A stretch of DNA of 64,000 nucleotides from CAWDLX01 sp963753485 (lineage in GTDB: Bacteria; Actinomycetota; Actinomycetes; Mycobacteriales; Micromonosporaceae). The position numbers and the translations under genes were made by a program. The notes beneath the pieces were generated by a model. It was not told the origin of the DNA. It saw only the letters and a list, made by a program, of their open reading frames with translations, and did no database searches. The DNA is taken from the NCBI GenBank assembly GCA_963753485.1, contig CAVWCL010000002.1, positions 104,855 through 168,854 on the forward strand. Reading direction: 5' to 3'. Below, in pieces: positions 43,019 through 51,735 of the stretch (position 1 is its first letter; each line of letters begins with the position of its first letter).

Positions 43019-44209
43019 TCAGGCGAGCGCGTGCAGCCGGATCACCGCCTCCTCGAGGACCTCGGTGCGCTTGCAGAACGCGAACCGGATCAGCGGGCGT
43101 CCGGCGTCGACGGTGTCGTAGAAGACCTGGGTGGGCACGGCCACGACGCCGCACCGCTCGGGCAGGGCGAGGCAGAACTCGACGCCGTCGCTCGCCCCCA
43201 GCGTGCGGATGTCGGCGGTCACGAAGTACGTGCCCTCGCTCGGGAGCACCCGGAACCCGGCGGCGGCCAGCCCGCCGGCGAGCAGATCGCGCTTGCCCTG
43301 CAACTGCGCCCGGAAGGTGTCGAAGTACCCATCGTCGAGTCCCAACGCGACCGCGACGGCCGGCTGGAAGGGCGCGCCGTTGACGAACGTGAGGAACTGC
43401 TTCACCCGCAACAGGGCGGCGACCAGCGGCGGCGGTCCGCTGGCCCAGCCCACCTTCCAGCCCGTACAGGAGAAGGTCTTGCCGGCCGACGAGACGCGCA
43501 GGGTCCGCTCGCGCATGCCAGGCAGTGCCGCCAGAGACTCATGGGGACCGGCGGCGTCGAGGTAGACGAGGTGCTCGTACACCTCGTCGGTGACCGCCAG
43601 CGCGCCGTGCTCCTGGCACACTTCGGCGATCAGGGCCAGCTCAGCACCGGTGAAGACCTTCCCGGTCGGGTTGTGCGGGGTGTTGAGCAGCACCAGCCGG
43701 GTGCGGCCGGAGAAGGCCGCGCGCAGTTCGCCGGCGTCGAACCCGTACCGGCCGTCGGGCCCGGGGCGTAGCGTGACCGGCCGGCGCACCGCGCCGGCGA
43801 GCGCGATGGCGGCGGCGTAGGAGTCGTAGTACGGCTCGAAGCAGACCACCTCGTCACCGGTGTCGCAGAGGGCGAGGATGGCCGCGGCGATGGCCTCGGT
43901 GGCGCCGGCGGTGACGACCACCTCCGCCTCGGGGTCATACTCCAGCCCCCAGAACCGGCGCTGGTGGGCGGCGATCGCGGTCCGCAGCTCGGGCAGGCCG
44001 GGCGCCGGTGGATACTGGTTGCGTCCGGCCGCGATGGCCTGCCTCGCCGCCTCGAGCATCTCGGCCGGGCCGTCGGTGTCCGGGAAGCCCTGACCCAGGT
44101 TGACCGCGCCGGTACGGGCGGCCAGGGCCGACATCTCCGCGAAGATGCTCGTGCCGAAGGGCCGCATGCGGGCGACGAGGGGGTCGGCGGTCGGCGTCGG
44201 TGCGCTCAT
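43019..44209 (-). CDS. PLP-dependent class I/II aminotransferase, DapC/KAT-like
   Basis: The 396-residue start at 44209 (MSAPTPTADPLVARMRPFG) is preferred; an ATG at 44218 is also possible. Motifs include NLGQGFPDTDGP, VTAGATEAIAA, FEPYYDSYAA, NTPHNPTGKVF, TDEVYEHLVY and the PLP lysine in VSSAGKTFSCTGWKVGW. This set fits the kynurenine aminotransferase/N-succinyldiaminopimelate aminotransferase branch. A DapC role in lysine and diaminopimelate synthesis would suit the neighbouring cell-wall genes, but substrate cannot be read from sequence. Confidence 0.85.
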   Translation of the reverse strand: MSAPTPTADPLVARMRPFGTSIFAEMSALAARTGAVNLGQGFPDTDGPAEMLEAARQAIAAGRNQYPPAPGLPELRTAIAAHQRRFWGLEYDPEAEVVVTAGATEAIAAAILALCDTGDEVVCFEPYYDSYAAAIALAGAVRRPVTLRPGPDGRYGFDAGELRAAFSGRTRLVLLNTPHNPTGKVFTGAELALIAEVCQEHGALAVTDEVYEHLVYLDAAGPHESLAALPGMRERTLRVSSAGKTFSCTGWKVGWASGPPPLVAALLRVKQFLTFVNGAPFQPAVAVALGLDDGYFDTFRAQLQGKRDLLAGGLAAAGFRVLPSEGTYFVTADIRTLGASDGVEFCLALPERCGVVAVPTQVFYDTVDAGRPLIRFAFCKRTEVLEEAVIRLHALA

Positions 44210-44343
44210 GGCGGACATTCTCCCGGGAAACCAGATCGCAGCCCACCATGGGGCGAGGGGTGGTTCGACGCCACCGGCAGGTTCGATCAGACTCAGTGAG
44301 CGAAAGTCCGGTATCCGCTCACCAAAGATGCTCGAAGTTCGGC

Positions 44344-44349
44344 TAGGCT
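44344..44349 (+). promoter_or_regulatory. -10 box for a leaderless glmS transcript
   Basis: TAGGCT ends seven bases before the glmS ATG, with no ribosome binding site between. Transcription starting about seven bases after the -10 would begin at the ATG itself. The same TAGGCT hexamer sits six bases before the acpS start at 57982. No good -35 is seen. Confidence 0.5.
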
Positions 44350-44356
44350 GGCGACC

Positions 44357-46252
44357 ATGTGCGGGATTGTGGGGTATGTGGGCGCCCGATCGGCGCTCGC
44401 GATCGTGCTGGCTGGCCTCCGGCGGCTGGAGTACCGCGGCTACGACTCGGCCGGAGTCGCGATGATCACCGATGGCACGCTGCTGACCTGCAAGCGCGCC
44501 GGCAAGCTGAGCAACCTGGAGCGGGCCCTGGGCGAGACGGCGGCCGGGGCCGACGGCGTCGACGGCCTCGATCGGGGGACCACCGGCATCGGACACACCC
44601 GCTGGGCGACCCATGGCGGCCCCACCGACCGCAACGCGCACCCGCACCGCTCGACCGGCGGTCGGGTCGCGGTGATCCACAACGGCATCATCGAGAACTT
44701 CGCCCGGCTGCGAACCGAGCTGGAGGCGGGGGGCGTCGAGTTCGCCAGCGACACCGACACCGAATCGGTCGCGCATCTGCTCGACGAGCAGCTACGCGCG
44801 CTGCGCGCCCAGCCCGTCGAAATGGACGCCCCGCGCCTGCTCGCCGAGGCGATGCGCCGGGTCTGCGTACGCCTGGAGGGCGCGTTCACGCTGCTCGCAG
44901 TCGACGCCGACACCCCGGGCGTGGTGGTCGGGGCGCGGCGCAACTCGCCGCTGGTTGTCGGTCGGGGGGTTGCCGAGAACTTCCTCGCCAGCGATGTGTC
45001 GGCGTTCATCGAACACACCCGCGACGCGGTCGAGCTGGGTCAGGACCAGGTGGTGCTGATCACCCCGGAGCTCATCGAGATCACTGACTTCGCCGGTGAA
45101 CCGGCAGCCGGCCGGGACTTCCATGTGGACTGGGACGCCGCCGCCGCGGAGAAGGGCGGCTACGACTACTTCATGCTCAAGGAGATTGCCGAGCAACCAC
45201 GGGCGGTCGCGGACACGATGCGCGGACGGCTCACCGACGACGGACGGCTCCAGCTGGACGAGATGCGCCTGTCCGAACAGGACCTGCGCGACCTCGACAA
45301 GGTCTACATCGTGGCCTGCGGGACGGCGTACCACGCTGGACTCGTGGCCAAGTACGCGATCGAGCACTGGACCCGGGTGCCCTGCGAGGTGGAGCTGGCC
45401 AGCGAGTTCCGCTACCGCGACCCGGTGCTGGACCGGTCCACGCTGGTGGTGGCCATCTCCCAGTCGGGCGAGACCATGGACACGCTCATGGCCCTGCGCC
45501 ACGCCCGCGACCAGCACGCCCGGGTGCTGGCGATCTGCAACACCAACGGGTCCACGATTCCGCGGGAATCCGACGCGGTCCTCTACACCCACGCCGGGCC
45601 GGAGATCGCGGTCGCCTCCACCAAGGCATTCCTGACCCAGCTGGTGGCGTGCTACCTGGTCGGCCTGCACCTGGCCGACGTGCGCGGCGACCGGTACGGC
45701 GACGAGACGCGGGCCGTCGTCGATCAGTTGCGGTCCATGCCGTACGCCGTCGAGCAGGTGCTGGAGACGATCGAAGGCGTTCGCGAGCTGGCCCGCCGCC
45801 TGGCCCCGTCCCGCTCGGTGCTCTTCATCGGCCGCCACGTCGGCTACCCGGTCGCGCTGGAGGGCGCGCTGAAGCTCAAGGAGCTCGCCTACATGCATGC
45901 CGAAGGGTTCGCCGCCGGCGAGCTCAAGCATGGTCCGATCGCGCTCATCGACCAGGACACCCCGGTGATCTGCGTGATGCCGGCCGCCGGCCGGGTGCTG
46001 CACGACAAGATGATCTCCAACATCCAGGAGGTCCGCGCCCGCGGTGCCCGCACCGTCGTCATCGCCGAGCGCGGCGACGAGTCGGTGCGCCCGTACGCCG
46101 ACCATCTGATCGAGGTGCCGCCGACGCCCACGCTGCTGGCGCCGCTGGTGACGACCGTCCCGCTGCAGGTGCTCGCGTGCGAGATCGCCACCGCCCGGGG
46201 CCACGACGTCGACCAGCCCCGGAATCTGGCCAAGTCGGTGACGGTGGAGTAG
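44357..46252 (+). CDS. glmS: glucosamine-6-phosphate synthase
   Basis: GlmS transfers the glutamine amide to fructose-6-phosphate, the first step of amino-sugar synthesis. The 631-residue product has the N-terminal nucleophile Cys2 (MCGIVGYVG), glutaminase motifs GHTRWATHGGPTDRNAHPH and HNGIIENF, and two SIS domains (CGTAYHAGLVAKYAIEHW; SQSGETMDTL; GRHVGYPVALEGALKLKELAY). It ends DQPRNLAKSVTVE, the family C-terminus. The transcript is probably leaderless, and no glmS ribozyme is seen. A group II intron begins 45 bases after its stop. Confidence 0.98.
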   Translation: MCGIVGYVGARSALAIVLAGLRRLEYRGYDSAGVAMITDGTLLTCKRAGKLSNLERALGETAAGADGVDGLDRGTTGIGHTRWATHGGPTDRNAHPHRSTGGRVAVIHNGIIENFARLRTELEAGGVEFASDTDTESVAHLLDEQLRALRAQPVEMDAPRLLAEAMRRVCVRLEGAFTLLAVDADTPGVVVGARRNSPLVVGRGVAENFLASDVSAFIEHTRDAVELGQDQVVLITPELIEITDFAGEPAAGRDFHVDWDAAAAEKGGYDYFMLKEIAEQPRAVADTMRGRLTDDGRLQLDEMRLSEQDLRDLDKVYIVACGTAYHAGLVAKYAIEHWTRVPCEVELASEFRYRDPVLDRSTLVVAISQSGETMDTLMALRHARDQHARVLAICNTNGSTIPRESDAVLYTHAGPEIAVASTKAFLTQLVACYLVGLHLADVRGDRYGDETRAVVDQLRSMPYAVEQVLETIEGVRELARRLAPSRSVLFIGRHVGYPVALEGALKLKELAYMHAEGFAAGELKHGPIALIDQDTPVICVMPAAGRVLHDKMISNIQEVRARGARTVVIAERGDESVRPYADHLIEVPPTPTLLAPLVTTVPLQVLACEIATARGHDVDQPRNLAKSVTVE

Positions 46253-46662
46253 CGCGATGGTCACGGCCGCGGTCCTGGCGCCTGCGTGGATCTTGGGTGC
46301 GCCGGGATAAACCGGCATGAAGAAGGAGATGAGAGCGCTCTACATCGAAGGGCTAGCGACCCACGGTGGCCTCGGGCCATGCGTGTCAGCTCGTGAGGGC
46401 TGGGGCGAAGCGTTGGCAGGGGTACGTGCAGGCCGGGCTATTGAGCCGCGAAATCAGCAATCCGGGGTGCCGACGTTGTCCAAGAGACGGAAGGCCACAT
46501 CATCGGCGGCGTTAGGCGCGAGCCGTCGGTGGACCCTGCGCGGTCTGAGAACCAAGGCATGTACGGAGTCTTCATGCGCGAGAACCGGGAGGGCCCATCA
46601 CCTACCCGTCCAGTTGATCGCTGGGTGGGTCGCTCAGGGAACGCGAGAGCGGTAAGCCTGGG

Positions 46663-47553
46663 ATGCACGGGTATGGGCAGTCGGACGGTCCCGTAGTACC
46701 TGCGAACCCGCCGAACAAGGCTGCGGCCGCGGAGGCGGGGGAGGAAAGGGGACCGGCCAAGGGGAACACGGACGGTGAAACATCTGCCGGACTCAGTGCC
46801 GGGGAACAGGTGTCAAGCGATCTGGGCCGTGTGCGTGAGGTGGCACGACGGGACGGGCATGTGCGGTTCACGGCGTTGCTGCACCACGTCAATCGAGGTC
46901 GGCTCGGGCGGGCGTACTGGGATCTGAATCCGCAGGCGTCGGCTGGGGCTGATGAGGTGACGTGGCAGGAGTACGGGCAGCGGTTGAAGGCGAACCTGGA
47001 CGACCTGCATGAGCGGGTCCAGCAGGGGCGTTTCCGGCCGGTGCCCGCGCGGCGGGTGTACATCCCGAAGGCGGACGGGCGGTTGCGTCCGTTGGGTATC
47101 GCGTCGCTGGAGGACAAGATCGTCCAGCGGGCGGTGGTGGAGGTGCTCAATGCGATCTACGAGGAGAACTTCAAGAACTTCTCGTACGGGTTCCGGCCGG
47201 GCAGGGGGCCGCATCAGGCCCTGGATGCTCTGTGGGTCGGGATCTCGCAGCGGCGGGTGAACTGGGTTCTTGATGCTGACATCAGCGACTTCTTCGGCAG
47301 CCTTGATCATGGCTGGCTGCGGAAGTTTCTCAGGCATCGCATCGCCGACCCGCGGGTCCTGCGGTTGATCGATCGATGGTTGACCGTGGGGGTGGTCGAG
47401 AACGGCCAGTGGACGCCGACGGAACGGGGCTCCCCCCAGGGGGCGTTATGTTCAGCTGAACATAACGCCCCTAATGAGCAGCGCTGGGTTATGCGCAGCG
47501 TCGACCTGTTCGACCTGGTCAGGGTGGTGCCGGGGGTCGAACACTACGCATAA
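46663..47553 (+). pseudogene. N-terminal fragment of group II intron reverse transcriptase
   Basis: This ORF of 296 codons encodes RT blocks 0-4: LNPQASAGADEVTWQEYGQR, VYIPKADGRLRPLGIASLED, KNFSYGFRPGRGPHQALDAL and the first catalytic Asp in VLDADISDFFGSLDH. The true RT sequence ends after RGSPQG at about codon 260. The last 35 or so codons are read from the inserted element's end. The missing half, starting with the codons for ASLSPLLGN, resumes at about 54556. The first 45 residues are Ala/Gly-rich and poorly conserved. Confidence 0.9.
47440..47471. repeat. palindromic core at the left end of the outer RIT
   Basis: A perfect 32-base palindrome: a 20-base core TTATGTTCAGCTGAACATAA (47446-47465) flanked by GGGGCG and CGCCCC. 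GGGGCG(T) occurs again at the far end of the element (54553-54559), next to the resumed RT gene. It is therefore the target duplication or crossover sequence. The inner RIT has the same kind of core at its own ritA-proximal end. Confidence 0.85.
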
Positions 47554-47554
47554 C
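47465..47554 (+). repeat. left terminal inverted repeat of the outer RIT
   Basis: This is the reverse complement of 54470-54559 over 90 bases with one mismatch (CTACGC here, CTGCGC there). It contains its own inverted arms, TTATGCGCAG at 47489-47498 and CTACGCATAA at 47544-47553. These are probable recombinase binding sites, sharing TTATG with the adjacent palindromic core. Confidence 0.95.
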
Positions 47555-47614
47555 GCGCCGAGGATTCCGATCAGAGGTTCGGCATGGTGCCGAGCCGCAT
47601 GATCGGAGGTCGCT

Positions 47615-48850
47615 GTGATGGTGGCTTTGTCCGCGCTGGTGTCGGATCTGGACGCGGAGTTGCGGCGTCTGGGCTACAAGGACTCGACGATGGTCTGGTA
47701 TCGGAACTGCTGGCGCCGCTTGGAGAGGTTCTTCGCGGCCCGTGGTGTCGAGGAGTTCTCTCTGGACGTGGCGATGGCCTGGGTCGATGCGGCGGTGGGC
47801 GGCTTCTTCGACAAGGAGCAGGCGGGCACGCTCAGACCAACTGATGTCTATCTGTTCAGGGTTGCCCAGATGCTGGAGGATTACGCGGTCCACGGGGCGG
47901 TGCTGCGCCGCTACTCCCGGTCGGTGAGCAAGCTGGACGGGCCGGGTGCCGAGGCGATCGCACGGTTCCAGGGGTGGCTTCGGGCCGCTGAGCGCTCCGC
48001 GTCGACCGTGCGCACGTATGGGACGTTGGCCGGGGAGTTCGTCGCGTTCGCCGGCACCCGCGGCGGGCTGGCGTGTTGCGCTGCCGGCACGGTCGAGGCG
48101 TTCGTCGCCACCCTGACCGGCTACCAGATCAAGACGGTTGAGCAGAAACTGTGCGCGGTACGGTCGTTTCTCCGGTTCGCCGCCGCTGACGGTCTGGTGG
48201 AGGCCGGCGTGCTGGGTGCGGTGCCGGCGGTGCGTGCCAGTAAGCAGGCCAGGGTGCCGTCGGTGTGGGATCCCGGCCAGGTGGCCCGGATCCTGGCCGC
48301 GATCGACCGCGGCAACCCGTGCGGGAAACGGGATTACGCGATCATTGTGCTGATCGCTCGGCTCGGGCTACGCGGCATCGACGTCAAACGGCTGGAGTTC
48401 GCCGACTTCGACTGGCCGGGCAACCGGTTGTTCGTGGTCCAGGCCAAGACCGGGCACCGGGTGCAACTGCCGTTGCTGAAGGAGGTCGGCTGGGCGGTGA
48501 TCGACTACATTCGCCATGGCCGACCGGTCTGCGACCGTCCGCAGGTGTTTCTGCGCCACCACGCCCCGATCAGCCCGTTCTCCGACCAGGACCATCTGCA
48601 TCAGATCCTGGTCAAGCACGCCCGGGTGGCGCACGTGCCGGTCAGCGACAAACGCCGCCACGGCATGCATTCGCTGCGGCACTCGCTGGCCACGAAGTTG
48701 ATGGAGGACGGCACACCGGTCGAGCAGATCGCCGACATCCTCGGCCATCAATCAGTTCAATCCACGGGTGTGTACTTGAAGTCGTCGCTGGGGCTGTTGG
48801 CCAAGTGCGCCCTGGACCCGGACACACCAGAGCGGGAGTCGGCACGATGA
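47615..48850 (+). CDS. tyrosine recombinase, RIT subunit A (outer element)
   Basis: The 411-residue product starts at GTG (an ATG one codon later is also possible) after GGAGGT. It has an N-terminal core-binding domain (residues about 1-205) and a catalytic domain with Arg in ARLGLRGIDVKRL, Lys in QAKTGHRVQLPL, HSLRHSLAT and the nucleophile Tyr387 in QSTGVYLKSS. It is first of three recombinases; its stop overlaps the next ATG by four bases (ATGA). The three proteins probably act together to cut and join the element ends. All key residues are intact. Confidence 0.9.
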   Translation: MMVALSALVSDLDAELRRLGYKDSTMVWYRNCWRRLERFFAARGVEEFSLDVAMAWVDAAVGGFFDKEQAGTLRPTDVYLFRVAQMLEDYAVHGAVLRRYSRSVSKLDGPGAEAIARFQGWLRAAERSASTVRTYGTLAGEFVAFAGTRGGLACCAAGTVEAFVATLTGYQIKTVEQKLCAVRSFLRFAAADGLVEAGVLGAVPAVRASKQARVPSVWDPGQVARILAAIDRGNPCGKRDYAIIVLIARLGLRGIDVKRLEFADFDWPGNRLFVVQAKTGHRVQLPLLKEVGWAVIDYIRHGRPVCDRPQVFLRHHAPISPFSDQDHLHQILVKHARVAHVPVSDKRRHGMHSLRHSLATKLMEDGTPVEQIADILGHQSVQSTGVYLKSSLGLLAKCALDPDTPERESAR

Positions 48851-49824
48851 GCCCCGACATCCCCCTGGCCGACGCGATCACCGCGCTGGTGGCGGAGAAA
48901 CGCGCCGTCGGCTACAAGTACGCCGCCGAGGAGCGGGTGCTGGCCCGGTTCGCCGTGTTCTGCCACCGTGAGTTCCCTGCACTGGCAGTACTCGACCAGG
49001 TCGCGGTCGAGGCGTGGCTGTCAGCCGCCCGGCGGCGTGGGGTCACCCCGGCGACGTTGCAGGGCCTGGCCGCGCCGGTGCGGGAGTTGGCCCGGTGGCT
49101 GGGCCGCCGCGGCGTGCCGGCCTACGTGCTGCCGCAGGGCGCGCTGCCGCGGCCGGCCCGCTACGTCCCGCACATCTACACCGATCAGGAACTGGCCGCG
49201 CTGTTCGCCCAGACTGACCGCTGCCGGTACTGTGCTGAGGTTCCGTTGCGGCATCTGGTCATGCCGGTGTTGTTCCGCACGATCTACGCCTGCGGCCTGC
49301 GGGCCTCCGAAGCCCGCCTGCTACGCACCGGCGACGTCGACCTCAGTACCGGCGTGCTGCAGATCCGCGACGCCAAAGGCGGTAAAGACCGGCAGGTGCC
49401 CGTCCACGGGTCGTTGCGCGAACGGCTCGCCGGCTACCACGCCCACGTTGGGCGCTTTGGTGGGGACTGGTTCTTCCCCGCAACGGCCGGGAAGCCGCTG
49501 ACACTCGGCAACGTCTACCACAACTTCCGCCGATTCCTGTGGCAGGCCCGCATTCCCCACGGCGGTCCAGGCCACGGCCCGCGCGTACATGATCTTCGTC
49601 ATGCCTTTGCGGTCCACAATCTACGGTCGTGGTTCGCCCGTGGCCAGGACGTCGGCGCGTTGCTGCCGGTCCTGCAAACCTACATGGGTCATTACTCGAT
49701 CTCCGATACCGCCTACTACCTCCGGCTGACCGCCGAGTCCTACCCGCACATCACCGCCCAGGTCCAACGCGTCATCGGCGACATCGTCCCACCCATCACC
49801 GCCGGGCCCCATCATGGCCACTGA
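48847..49824 (+). CDS. tyrosine recombinase, RIT subunit B (outer element)
   Basis: The start at 48847 (MSPDIPLADAITALVAEKRA) overlaps the subunit A stop and gives 325 residues; longer readings upstream are shadows of subunit A. Catalytic residues lie in IYACGLRASEARLL, DAKGGKDRQVPV, VHDLRHAFAVHNL and YMGHYSISDTAYYLRL. It overlaps the start of the third gene by 11 bases, so all three are translated as a coupled unit. Confidence 0.9.
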   Translation: MSPDIPLADAITALVAEKRAVGYKYAAEERVLARFAVFCHREFPALAVLDQVAVEAWLSAARRRGVTPATLQGLAAPVRELARWLGRRGVPAYVLPQGALPRPARYVPHIYTDQELAALFAQTDRCRYCAEVPLRHLVMPVLFRTIYACGLRASEARLLRTGDVDLSTGVLQIRDAKGGKDRQVPVHGSLRERLAGYHAHVGRFGGDWFFPATAGKPLTLGNVYHNFRRFLWQARIPHGGPGHGPRVHDLRHAFAVHNLRSWFARGQDVGALLPVLQTYMGHYSISDTAYYLRLTAESYPHITAQVQRVIGDIVPPITAGPHHGH

Positions 49825-50610
49825 CTTCGCGGTCTTACTCCGCCGCTTCTTCACCACGCACCTGGCCGGGCTACGCGGCTGCTCACCCAACACGATCGGA
49901 TCCTACCGCGACACGTTCAAACTCCTGGTCACCTACTTCCGCGACGAGGCATCTATCCCACCGGAAAAGCTCACCCTCGATCGCATCGACGCCGCCGCGA
50001 TCGCCGGTTTCCTGAACTGGCTGGAGGCCAGCAGGCACAACAGCACCTCGACCCGCAACCAGCGGCTGGCCGCGGTCAGTTCGTTCTACCGGTGGCTGCA
50101 ATCTCAGGACCCCACCCAGCTGGCCTGCTGCCAGGACATCCTCGCCATCCCCGCCAAGAAGCAGACCCAACCGGCCGTCCATCACCTGACCGTCGAGCAG
50201 ACCCGCCGGCTGCTGGCCGCGCCCGACCGCACCACCCGGCGAGGCCGCCGCGACGCGACCCTGCTGGCTACCCTCTACGACACCGGCGCCAGAGTCCAGG
50301 AACTGGCCGACCTCGCCGTGCGCGACATCCGCCCGCAACCCCCCGCCCTGGCCGTCTTGACCGGCAAAGGCGGCAAGACCCGCCACGTCCCCCTCACCGA
50401 CAACACGGTCGCACTGCTGGAGGCATACCTGGCCGAACACCACCTCGACACCCCCGGCTACGACGACCATCCGCTGTTCGTCAACCAGCACGGCGGCAAG
50501 CTCAGCCGCGGCGGGATCGCCTGGATCATCGACAAATACCTCGCCAGGATCGCCGACAAAACACTCACCAACATCAATATTAGCCCGCATACCCTGCGCC
50601 ATTACGTGGA
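49814..50610 (+). pseudogene. tyrosine recombinase, RIT subunit C, N-terminal part (outer element)
   Basis: The first 263 or so residues of subunit C (MATDFAVLLRRFFTTHLAGL onward) include the DNA-binding domain, catalytic Arg in YDTGARVQELADL, Lys in GKGGKTRHVPL and the HxxR box HTLRH. Right after HTLRH the gene is cut by the inner RIT at about 50600. The open frame continues into that element's end to 50683. The remaining tail, with the Tyr, is at 54232-54450. Confidence 0.88.
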
Positions 50611-50688
50611 CGGCCGGGTTATGTGGCCGGTAGAGATGACTGCGCTGGCGGGGACGCCGCGCTGGCCTGTTCCGGCCACATAACCCGG
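50601..50688. repeat. left terminal inverted repeat of the inner RIT
   Basis: These 88 bases are a perfect reverse complement of 54115-54202. Inside are two 17-base inverted arms, CCGGGTTATGTGGCCGG (50614-50630) and CCGGCCACATAACCCGG (50672-50688). The arms share TTATGTGG with the palindromic core at the other end. The sequence differs from the outer element's repeat, but the design is the same. Confidence 0.95.
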
Positions 50689-50691
50689 GTG

Positions 50692-51735
50692 TCACCGACC
50701 GGCGTGGTCAAGCCATTCGAGGAGATCTTGGTCTGCTGTCCAGTCAGGCAAACGCTCGGGGGTGAGCGACTGGTAGGCGCTTTCGATGGCTTTGCGTTTC
50801 GCCTCCGCGTCGGCGCGGGCGTAGATCTCGGTGGTGGACACGTCGGCGTGGCCGAGCAAGTCACGTATGTAGATCAGGTTAACTCCGGCTTCGAGCAGGT
50901 GCATCGCGCGGGTCCTTCTAATCACGTGCGGCGTGACATTCATACCGGCCGCATAGCCGGGTTCGCGGCGGCGCAGGGATTGGACATGTCTGGCGAGGAT
51001 TTTCGTTACGCCCCACCGGGTGAGTCGGGTCTGTTCCGGCCCGCTGAACAGCGGGTCAGCGTCAGCGCCGACGCCAAGGTGGGGCGCGCGCCGCTTGAGG
51101 TAGTCCTCCACGAGATGGGCTGTGGGGTCCATCAGCGGAACCCGCCGGGTCTTGCAACCCTTACCGCGCAGCGATACCAGCATCGGGCGGGCCGCGCGCA
51201 CGTCGGAGGCGTTCAGGTCGCAGATCTCTTGGACGCGGGCGGCCGTGTCGTAGAGCATGGAAAGCAGGACCGTATCGCGCAGCCCGCGCCGGGTGGCTGC
51301 GTCTGGTTCGGACAGCAGAGCTTTGACCTCGCTGCCGGTAAGGTGGCCCAGGTCAGCGGCCGGGGTCTTCTTCTGTTTGACAGCAAGGATCTGGGTGGCT
51401 TGTTCGAGGAACTCTGGCCGCTCAACCGCGGCGTACCGGACGAACGACTTGATGACGGCCAGGCGCTGGTTGCGGGTCGCCGCCGAGTTGCCGCGTGCGG
51501 CCTCGAGCCAGTCCAGGAAGGAGAGCACCCGCGCCCGGTCCAAGTCGGCGAGGCGCAGCTTCTCGGGCCGGGTTCCCCTTATATCGCGAAACCAAGTCAG
51601 CAGCAGTCTGATCGCGTCCCGGTAGGAGGCGATGGTCTGGGCGGACAGGTCCCGTTCACCGGCCAGGTAGTTGGTGAGGAACCTCGACAGCCACCTGCCG
51701 GCCGGATCCCCGCCGACCGGGTTGACGCGGCTCAC
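50692..51735 (-). CDS. tyrosine recombinase, RIT subunit C (inner element)
   Basis: The GTG start at 51735 overlaps the subunit B stop (GTGA) and gives 347 residues; the longer in-frame reading to 51927 lies inside subunit B. Catalytic residues are in YDTAARVQEICDL, GKGCKTRRVPL, HVIRRTRAMHLLEAG and LGHADVSTTEIYARA. It is clearly related to the split subunit C of the outer element (shared AMHL, STTEIYARA and EAKR), but well diverged. Confidence 0.9.
   Translation of the reverse strand: MSRVNPVGGDPAGRWLSRFLTNYLAGERDLSAQTIASYRDAIRLLLTWFRDIRGTRPEKLRLADLDRARVLSFLDWLEAARGNSAATRNQRLAVIKSFVRYAAVERPEFLEQATQILAVKQKKTPAADLGHLTGSEVKALLSEPDAATRRGLRDTVLLSMLYDTAARVQEICDLNASDVRAARPMLVSLRGKGCKTRRVPLMDPTAHLVEDYLKRRAPHLGVGADADPLFSGPEQTRLTRWGVTKILARHVQSLRRREPGYAAGMNVTPHVIRRTRAMHLLEAGVNLIYIRDLLGHADVSTTEIYARADAEAKRKAIESAYQSLTPERLPDWTADQDLLEWLDHAGR

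Noticed and set aside
44210..44356. glmS ribozyme in the glmS leader
   Set aside because: Only about 147 bases separate glmS from the divergent gene, no ribozyme core is visible, and the -10 box suggests a leaderless transcript.
46317..46655. Protein-coding gene between glmS and the RT gene
   Set aside because: The frame lies in the predicted intron RNA domains, overlaps the intron 5' end and has no ribosome binding site or recognisable domain.
48265..48846. Longer N-terminus for the outer subunit B recombinase
   Set aside because: The extension is a shadow of subunit A in another frame; the ATG at 48847 with the ATGA overlap begins a normal recombinase N-terminus.
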